From Longicatena caecimuris (lineage in GTDB: Bacteria > Bacillota_I > Bacilli_A > Erysipelotrichales > Erysipelotrichaceae), in the NCBI RefSeq assembly GCF_004341945.1, contig NZ_SMBP01000009.1, forward strand, positions 1 through 64,000: DNA of 64,000 bases, read 5' to 3'. Under the pieces are notes generated by a model. It worked only from the letters and a program-made list of their open reading frames with translations, was not told the DNA's origin and made no database searches. Shown one piece after another: positions 59,135-64,000 of this stretch. Numbering within the stretch: position 1 is the first letter of the stretch; each line of letters begins with the position of its first letter. The position numbers were made by a program, and so were the translations under genes.

Positions 59135-60082
59135 TCAGCAGATGTCTTTTGGGACACTTGTTTTTGCTTGTTTATGAAGAGATAATGCGGCATTTTCTTT
59201 CTTTTGCAAATCTTGTGATAAAAATAAGCCGCATATAGTAAAGATGATTCCTATCAGTTTTTTCATACTGATGGATTCTTGTAAGATAAGAAAAGATGTC
59301 AATGCGGTAATGACAGGCACTAAGTAAATATAGACACTTGTCTGTATAGAACCTAAAATAGATACTGCCTTGTTCCAGGTGACAAAGCATAATGCCGAGG
59401 CACCAAAGCCTAAAAATAGTAAATTGCCGATTACAGGCCAACCACCATGCCAGATTTGTGAAACGTGAAAGGTATCTTGCGTTAGAATGATTGGTATCAT
59501 GAAGAGTAAACCATAAAAGAAGGTTCTGCGTGTTATGCCAATGGTTGTCATATGAAAAGTAGAAAGTTTGCGACAGAGCAGAGAATAGATGGACCAAACA
59601 AGAGCTGCTAGCAAAGCCAATACATCGCCATAAGGATGAAAGGATACACCGGCATTATCCGGTATGCTGATAAGTAAGATACCAAGCATTGCCAAAGCAA
59701 ACCCTATATAAAAGAAGCGCCCTTTGGAGGATTCCTTCATGATCTTTGAACTTAAGAAAGCAGTAAAAAAAGGAGCAATCGAGATAATGACGCCGACATT
59801 GGTCGTTTGTGTATACAGCAAAGCGATATTTTCTAACAGATAATATAAGGTAATTCCGCAAAGTCCGGCACCTGCAAACCAGCGTTCCAGTTTTTTATCT
59901 TCTAGTGTACAACGATGCGGATACATGATCCATAGCGTGAGATAGCCAATCACAAAGCGGGTAAATAAAATCTGTAAAGGGGTCATGTCGGTTAATAAAA
60001 TTTTAGTTGAGATAAAGGTAGTGCCCCATATGAAAATGGTGAGAAAGGCACATAGATGTCCTTGTTTTCGATTATTCGTCAT
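59135..60082 (-). CDS. EamA/DMT family transporter
   Basis: 315 residues with ten hydrophobic segments and two EamA repeats (FIWGTTFISTKILL... and LVWSIYSLLCRKLS...). A drug/metabolite exporter of unknown substrate. Overlaps the AraC gene by 11 bases, so probably regulated by it. Confidence 0.9.
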   Translation of the reverse strand: MTNNRKQGHLCAFLTIFIWGTTFISTKILLTDMTPLQILFTRFVIGYLTLWIMYPHRCTLEDKKLERWFAGAGLCGITLYYLLENIALLYTQTTNVGVIISIAPFFTAFLSSKIMKESSKGRFFYIGFALAMLGILLISIPDNAGVSFHPYGDVLALLAALVWSIYSLLCRKLSTFHMTTIGITRRTFFYGLLFMIPIILTQDTFHVSQIWHGGWPVIGNLLFLGFGASALCFVTWNKAVSILGSIQTSVYIYLVPVITALTSFLILQESISMKKLIGIIFTICGLFLSQDLQKKENAALSLHKQAKTSVPKDIC

Positions 60083-60899
60083 GCATAGCTCCTTTCAGGA
60101 AGATACGCTGGTATTGTTTTGGTGTCAGTCCGATAAACATTTTAAAAAAATTGGTAAAATGACTCTGATCACTAAAACCGGCTGCCATTGCGGCATCTTT
60201 CAAAGAGAGTCCTTTTTCTAACATCTTTTTTGCCTGATGAATACGAACAGTTTGTAAATAGCGATAACAGGATACTCCGGTTTGTCGAGTAAAGGCATTT
60301 AATAAATAAGATTTACTGAAATGCGATAGTTCGCTTAGCGTTTGCAGTGTAATGTTTTCTGCATAATGTTCTTCCATATATGCGCATAATTTTTGTATTG
60401 GTTCCTCTAGCGGTGCATCTTCTTTTTCTATTTCCATATAGTTTTCCATGAGTGGCTGCATCAGAAAGTATAATGCTTCTTCTTTCTCTAGAGTACAAGC
60501 CTGTTCCATGATTGCCTGATAAAGTGAGGATAACTGCTGGGTATATTCACAGTTTTTAATAAGCGGTGTCGTGAAATGAGGAAGCTGCTTTGTTTGAAAG
60601 AGCTCTTCCATGATCGTTTGCATGACCTCGGGCTGAATATTAACAGCTCGATAATCCAAAATGGAATCATCAAGTGGAGCGCAATGATGATTATCTAATG
60701 GATTGAATAAGATCATATCGCCTTTTTCACATACATATTCTTTATGACGGCACCACATCTGACGCTTGCCGCCTTCAATAAAGCCAATGACATAATACGG
60801 ATGAAAATGGTTTGGAAACTTTTGCACAATGCCATGCAGCTGATAAGCTTCAATTTGCAAATCATTATCAAACCATACTTCACGGTGTTCCTTTTCCAT
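60072..60899 (-). CDS. AraC family transcriptional regulator
   Basis: 275 residues from the ATG at 60899, preceded by GGAAAGGAAG; an upstream in-frame ATG at 61031 would add a basic stretch without a ribosome binding site. N-terminal cupin (HFHPYYVIGFIEGG) and two C-terminal helix-turn-helices (LQTLSELSHFSKSYLLNAFTRQTG and AAMAAGFSDQSHFTNFFKMF). Confidence 0.92.
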   Translation of the reverse strand: MEKEHREVWFDNDLQIEAYQLHGIVQKFPNHFHPYYVIGFIEGGKRQMWCRHKEYVCEKGDMILFNPLDNHHCAPLDDSILDYRAVNIQPEVMQTIMEELFQTKQLPHFTTPLIKNCEYTQQLSSLYQAIMEQACTLEKEEALYFLMQPLMENYMEIEKEDAPLEEPIQKLCAYMEEHYAENITLQTLSELSHFSKSYLLNAFTRQTGVSCYRYLQTVRIHQAKKMLEKGLSLKDAAMAAGFSDQSHFTNFFKMFIGLTPKQYQRIFLKGAMHDE

Positions 60900-60988
60900 A
60901 GAATACTTCCTTTCCAATGTCCTTATTTTATCATGAAGCGATAAGTATTTCTTGTAGGATATCACATAAATGTCATTTTGGCATAAAG

Positions 60989-61022
60989 AAAAGAGCCATT
61001 CCATAAAATGACTCTTTTCTAT
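60989..61022. terminator. Terminator after the GH4 gene
   Basis: AGAAAAGAG.CATT pairs with AATG.CTCTTTTCT; the T run follows on the minus strand. Confidence 0.75.
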
Positions 61023-61030
61023 GTTAAACA

Positions 61031-62356
61031 TTACTTTTGAAACTGTGGTAAATAAGCTTTATGTGCTTCTAACAATTCATCGATGACCACATTGGCCAGT
61101 TCATCACTTGGACATAGAGGGTTCATATTTAATGCGGTCACTGCCAAATCACGGTTCCCTGTGACAGCAGCTTCAACGACCATGCGTTCAAACGACTTCA
61201 TCATTTGTACATAACCATTAATGGTACATTTTAATTCACCGGTTGCGATAGGTTTAGGACCATCCGCGGTTATCCGACAGGCTACTTCAACAGCACTGTC
61301 ATGAGGCAGATTGCTTATCGCTCCGTTGTTTCTTACATCTACGTACTGAATATCACCGGTATCATTATAAATAGACTGAATTAAGTTGCATGCGGCATCA
61401 GAATATCTAGCACCGCCACGTTGTTCCAGCTGTTTCGGTTTGACATCTAGTTCTTGATGGCTGTACAGGGCAAAGAGTTCTTTTTCAACCTGTGATACAA
61501 CTTCGCCACGCACCGTACCTTCTTTCCATTGTTCCAGCTCTTCGTCCAGCTGTTCCTTTGTAAAGAAATAGTAATTATGATAGGGACATGGTATGGCATG
61601 TAAACCGCGTATAAAGGAAGGAGAATATGGCAAAGAGATAAAGTTTTTCATTGCAAGCGTATCTTCAGCAGTCACATTTGCATACTTTTCCACGATAGTA
61701 TCCATGACAGAACTGCCATCGACAAAAACATCAGTCGCAAAGATAAAATGATTTACACCTTGTAACTCTAAGGTTACACGGTTTTCTTCAACACCGAGAA
61801 TCTTGGCAATGCCAGCAACCATATTCACAGGAACATTGCATAAGCCAATCACCTTTTTAAAATCAGTATAGCGCAGTATGGCTTCAGTGACCATACCGGC
61901 AGGATTGGTAAAGTTGATCATCCATGCATTTGGGCATAGTTTCTGCATATCTTTGACAATGTCAAGAATGACGGGAATCGTACGGAAAGCTTTAAACATA
62001 CCGCCGGCACCATTGGTTTCTTGACCAATCATACCATGCGATAATGGGATTCGCTCATCCTCCACGCGTGCAGGAAGACGACCGATACGCATCTGTGTTG
62101 TTACAAAGTCAGCATCCTTTAAGGCTTCTTGACGATCATAGCTGAGAATGACCTTCATAGGAAGATTGGCTTTTTTAACCATTCGCTGCGCAAGAGCACC
62201 GACGGTTTCCAGCTTTTCTCTGCCTTCTTCAATATCAACTAACCAAAGTTCGCGAACCGGTAGGGTATCATAACGTTTAATGAATCCCTCCACTAATTCT
62301 GGTGTATAACTGCTGCCGCCTCCGATTGTTACAATTTTAACTGTATCTTTCTTCAT
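61031..62356 (-). CDS. 6-phospho-beta-glucosidase, GH4 family (LicH/CelF-like)
   Basis: 441 residues. The NAD-binding start is VTIGGGSSYTPELVEGF; GRLPARVEDERIPL, GQETNGAGG, and the metal ligands C (GLCNVP) and H (GVNHF) are GH4 hallmarks. Uses NAD+ and Mn2+ in a redox-assisted cleavage of 6-phospho-glucosides delivered by the adjacent PTS. Divergent from the PTS genes, with shared operators. The GH4 clan also holds 6-phospho-alpha-glucosidases; the TxMR-type motif here (TTQMRIGRLP) favours beta. Confidence 0.92.
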   Translation of the reverse strand: MKKDTVKIVTIGGGSSYTPELVEGFIKRYDTLPVRELWLVDIEEGREKLETVGALAQRMVKKANLPMKVILSYDRQEALKDADFVTTQMRIGRLPARVEDERIPLSHGMIGQETNGAGGMFKAFRTIPVILDIVKDMQKLCPNAWMINFTNPAGMVTEAILRYTDFKKVIGLCNVPVNMVAGIAKILGVEENRVTLELQGVNHFIFATDVFVDGSSVMDTIVEKYANVTAEDTLAMKNFISLPYSPSFIRGLHAIPCPYHNYYFFTKEQLDEELEQWKEGTVRGEVVSQVEKELFALYSHQELDVKPKQLEQRGGARYSDAACNLIQSIYNDTGDIQYVDVRNNGAISNLPHDSAVEVACRITADGPKPIATGELKCTINGYVQMMKSFERMVVEAAVTGNRDLAVTALNMNPLCPSDELANVVIDELLEAHKAYLPQFQK

Positions 62357-62380
62357 AAATGCCTCCTCATCGTTGTAAAG

Positions 62381-62392
62381 TGGACTATACCA
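62381..62392. promoter_or_regulatory. GntR/YvoA-like operator 1
   Basis: TGGACTATACCA, just upstream of the GH4 ribosome binding site. It overlaps a TATAGT -10 on the minus strand. Confidence 0.75.
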
Positions 62393-62421
62393 TTTGAATG
62401 AATTGACCGTATAAACCCAAG

Positions 62422-62433
62422 TGGTCTATACCA
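62422..62433. promoter_or_regulatory. GntR/YvoA-like operator 2
   Basis: TGGTCTATACCA, the closest match to the NagR/DasR-type consensus TGGTCTAGACCA. Confidence 0.8.
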
Positions 62434-62590
62434 TAATAACATACCTGTGTAAGCGTGTCCATACGAATGTGAGGTTTTTCTTAACTTTCTTTCTTATTAT
62501 GTTATTAATTCAAATAAAATCCTTTCTTTATTGTATTTTATGCGCATATAGTCACAAATATGATAGCTCAAAACTTTTTTTAAAAAAAGA

Positions 62591-62606
62591 AAGAAAACGG
62601 TTGCAT
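62591..62606. promoter_or_regulatory. cre-like catabolite site
   Basis: AAGAAAACGGTTGCAT matches the CcpA cre consensus except at two positions and overlaps the -35 of the PTS promoter. Confidence 0.5.
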
Positions 62607-62628
62607 AAATTTTTAAACGTGTTATCAT
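62601..62628 (+). promoter_or_regulatory. Promoter of the PTS genes
   Basis: TTGCAT (62601-62606), 16-base spacer, TATCAT (62623-62628). Confidence 0.6.
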
Positions 62629-62640
62629 AAGTGTGTAAAG

Positions 62641-62652
62641 TGGTATATACCA
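62641..62652. promoter_or_regulatory. GntR/YvoA-like operator 3
   Basis: TGGTATATACCA, a perfect palindrome just after the PTS transcription start. Confidence 0.8.
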
Positions 62653-62672
62653 AGTGGAAAGGAGGAATTCAC

Positions 62673-62975
62673 ATGATTAAAATTCTGCTTGTTTGTTCTG
62701 CCGGAATGTCAACCAGCTTGATGGTAAACAAAATGAAAGATGCTGCCGCACAAAGAGGTATCGAAGCTGAAATTTGGGCAGTAGGTGATGCAGAAGCAGC
62801 AAATAATATTGGCAACGCTGATATTATGATGTTGGGACCTCAGGTTAGATTCCTGGAGTCAAAAATGAAGGGTATTGCCGGAGAGAAACCGGTAACTGTT
62901 ATCGACATGCAGGCGTATGCGATGATGAACGGTGCGAAAGTATTAGATCAAGCACTGAAACTGCTGGGGAAATAA
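62673..62975 (+). CDS. PTS lactose/cellobiose-family IIB
   Basis: 100 residues from ATG 62673 (AAAGGAGG upstream). The P-loop LLVCSAGMSTSLMV carries the phosphorylated cysteine C8. It passes phosphate from IIA to the sugar at IIC. No IIA gene lies in the window; it may follow IIC. Confidence 0.95.
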   Translation: MIKILLVCSAGMSTSLMVNKMKDAAAQRGIEAEIWAVGDAEAANNIGNADIMMLGPQVRFLESKMKGIAGEKPVTVIDMQAYAMMNGAKVLDQALKLLGK

Positions 62976-63046
62976 CACAATTACCAGCTTAAATTTAACT
63001 CAAACTCAAAACGCAAAAACTCAATTAGTGAAAGGAAAGAAAAATT

Positions 63047-64000
63047 ATGAATGCTTTTATGGATTGGATGGAAAAGCACTTTATGCCAATTGCTGCTAAA
63101 ATCGGCAGTCAAAGACATTTAGTTGCTGTCCGTGATGGATTCATTTCCATCATGCCGGTTACCATGGTAGGTAGTTTGGCAGTATTGCTAAACGTATTCC
63201 TGCGCGATTTACCAAATACATGGTGGGGTGAAGGCAATGAATTTGTTGCTAATGTGCAGCAAATCATCAATGTAAACGGAAACGTTTACTTTGGCTCTAT
63301 AGTTATTTTAGGTTTGTGTTTCACATTCTCATTAGGATATCATCTGGCAAAATCTTATGATGTCAACCCAATCGCCGGTGGCGTTGTTGCATTTGCTGCC
63401 GTTGTTACTTGTATGGGACAAAGTGCTATCTTTGATTATGAATTACCAGGTGTTGCAACTTCTGCACTGGATGCTTTAAAGGGTGCCGGTTTAGATGTTG
63501 CCTTAAATGATGCCGGAAAAGCCGTTGTTTTACATGGTGCCAGCGGTTGGGGCTATTTAGGTTCCAGTTATACAGGTGCTAGTGGATTGTTTACTTGTCT
63601 GATTGTTGGTATCTTATCTAGCATGATCTATATTAAATTAATGATTAAGAAAATTACGATCAAGCTTCCTGATTCTGTACCTCCAGCAGTAAGTAACGCA
63701 TTTGCTGCTATCATTCCTGGTGTCATTGCTATTTACGTATTTGGTATCGTAACACAAATTTGTGTTGCTTGCACTGGCTCTTATCCAAACGACTTGATCG
63801 TTGAATATATTCAGAAACCTTTGCTTGGCTTATCGCAGGGATTCTTCAGTGTTATCCTGATTGTCTTCTTGGTACAGCTGTTCTGGTTCTTTGGTTTGCA
63901 TGGTTCCAATGTTATGGCACCAGTTATCGAGGGTGTGTATACACCTGCGTTGCTGGAAAACTTGGATTTCTTCAATAAACATCATACAACTGTCGGTATG
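63047..64000 (+). CDS. PTS lactose/cellobiose-family IIC (partial, cut by window end)
   Basis: 318 residues visible from ATG 63047 (AAAGGAAAG upstream); the frame stays open to the last base. It begins MNAFMDWMEKHFMPIAAKIG, then RDGFISIMPVTMVGSLAVLL, several membrane helices, and FFGLHGSNVMAPV, typical of the CelB/LicC permease that imports and phosphorylates beta-glucosides. Confidence 0.94.
   Translation, partial: MNAFMDWMEKHFMPIAAKIGSQRHLVAVRDGFISIMPVTMVGSLAVLLNVFLRDLPNTWWGEGNEFVANVQQIINVNGNVYFGSIVILGLCFTFSLGYHLAKSYDVNPIAGGVVAFAAVVTCMGQSAIFDYELPGVATSALDALKGAGLDVALNDAGKAVVLHGASGWGYLGSSYTGASGLFTCLIVGILSSMIYIKLMIKKITIKLPDSVPPAVSNAFAAIIPGVIAIYVFGIVTQICVACTGSYPNDLIVEYIQKPLLGLSQGFFSVILIVFLVQLFWFFGLHGSNVMAPVIEGVYTPALLENLDFFNKHHTTVGM

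Overview
The window is a piece of a low-GC Bacillota chromosome carrying one complete-looking temperate siphophage. Strong AGGAGG ribosome binding sites, TTGaca/TATAAT promoters, U-tract terminators, a cellobiose-type PTS with a GH4 phospho-glucosidase, YhgE/MMPL-type export genes and DUF1461/DUF2812 membrane proteins all fit Bacillota. An Erysipelotrichales-like gut bacterium is my best guess, but that is inference from gene style, not a database match.

Positions 1-1598 are host: a DUF1461 membrane protein and Maf, then tRNA-Thr(GGT) at 1599-1672. The prophage is integrated into the 3' end of this tRNA. A 17-bp core is repeated exactly at 1656-1672 (attL) and 41817-41833 (attR), so the element spans about 1673-41833. 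Layout from left to right: integrase (minus strand); a probable small RNA antisense to the integrase leader; a SHOCT-domain gene and a LexA-like CI repressor (minus strand); a divergent operator/promoter region with a Cro-like gene; early genes (Rha-ORF6C antirepressor, ERF annealing protein, NinB-like protein, DUF1064 nuclease-like protein, replication initiator with an iteron origin inside it, PcfK/PcfJ, DNA methylase-like protein, SSB, many tiny genes); and an ArpU-like late regulator followed by a probable late promoter and an untranslated leader. The late genes then run in the standard order: ParB-DUF4417 fusion, two MGGRGASS-headed proteins separated by a structured RNA, terminase small and large, portal, MuF-type head protein fused to a zinc-protease-like domain, scaffold, capsid, connectors, tail tube, frameshifted tail chaperones, tape measure, tail proteins, a 1347-residue tail-tip/fibre with an S74 autochaperone, holin and amidase endolysin. 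Right-end accessory genes (AP2-domain protein, an unknown, a tiny HTH protein) precede attR.

From 41834 to the end is host. The displaced tRNA-Thr terminator comes first, then tRNA-Ser(GCT) on the minus strand and an orphan protein resembling the N-terminal part of TnpB. Next are small membrane and zinc-ribbon genes, a TetR-MMPL-YhgE-like export operon, and a BcrAB-like ABC pair. An XRE-PLDc_N-ABC operon, tRNA-Val(TAC) followed by about 4.4 tandem copies of a 119-bp repeat, and a sugar O-acetyltransferase follow. A siroheme nitrite/sulfite reductase, a DUF2000 protein, an EamA transporter and an AraC regulator come before a divergent GH4/PTS (cellobiose-type) locus with three GntR/YvoA-like operators and a cre-like site. 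The PTS IIC gene runs off the window.

The least explained signals are the three-way-junction-like RNA at 19297-19424, the two-hairpin RNA at 2908-2982, the untranslated late leader at 17182-17339, the head-protein/zincin fusion with a small following gene, and the alternating 119-bp repeats that carry degenerate copies of the tRNA-Val 3' end.
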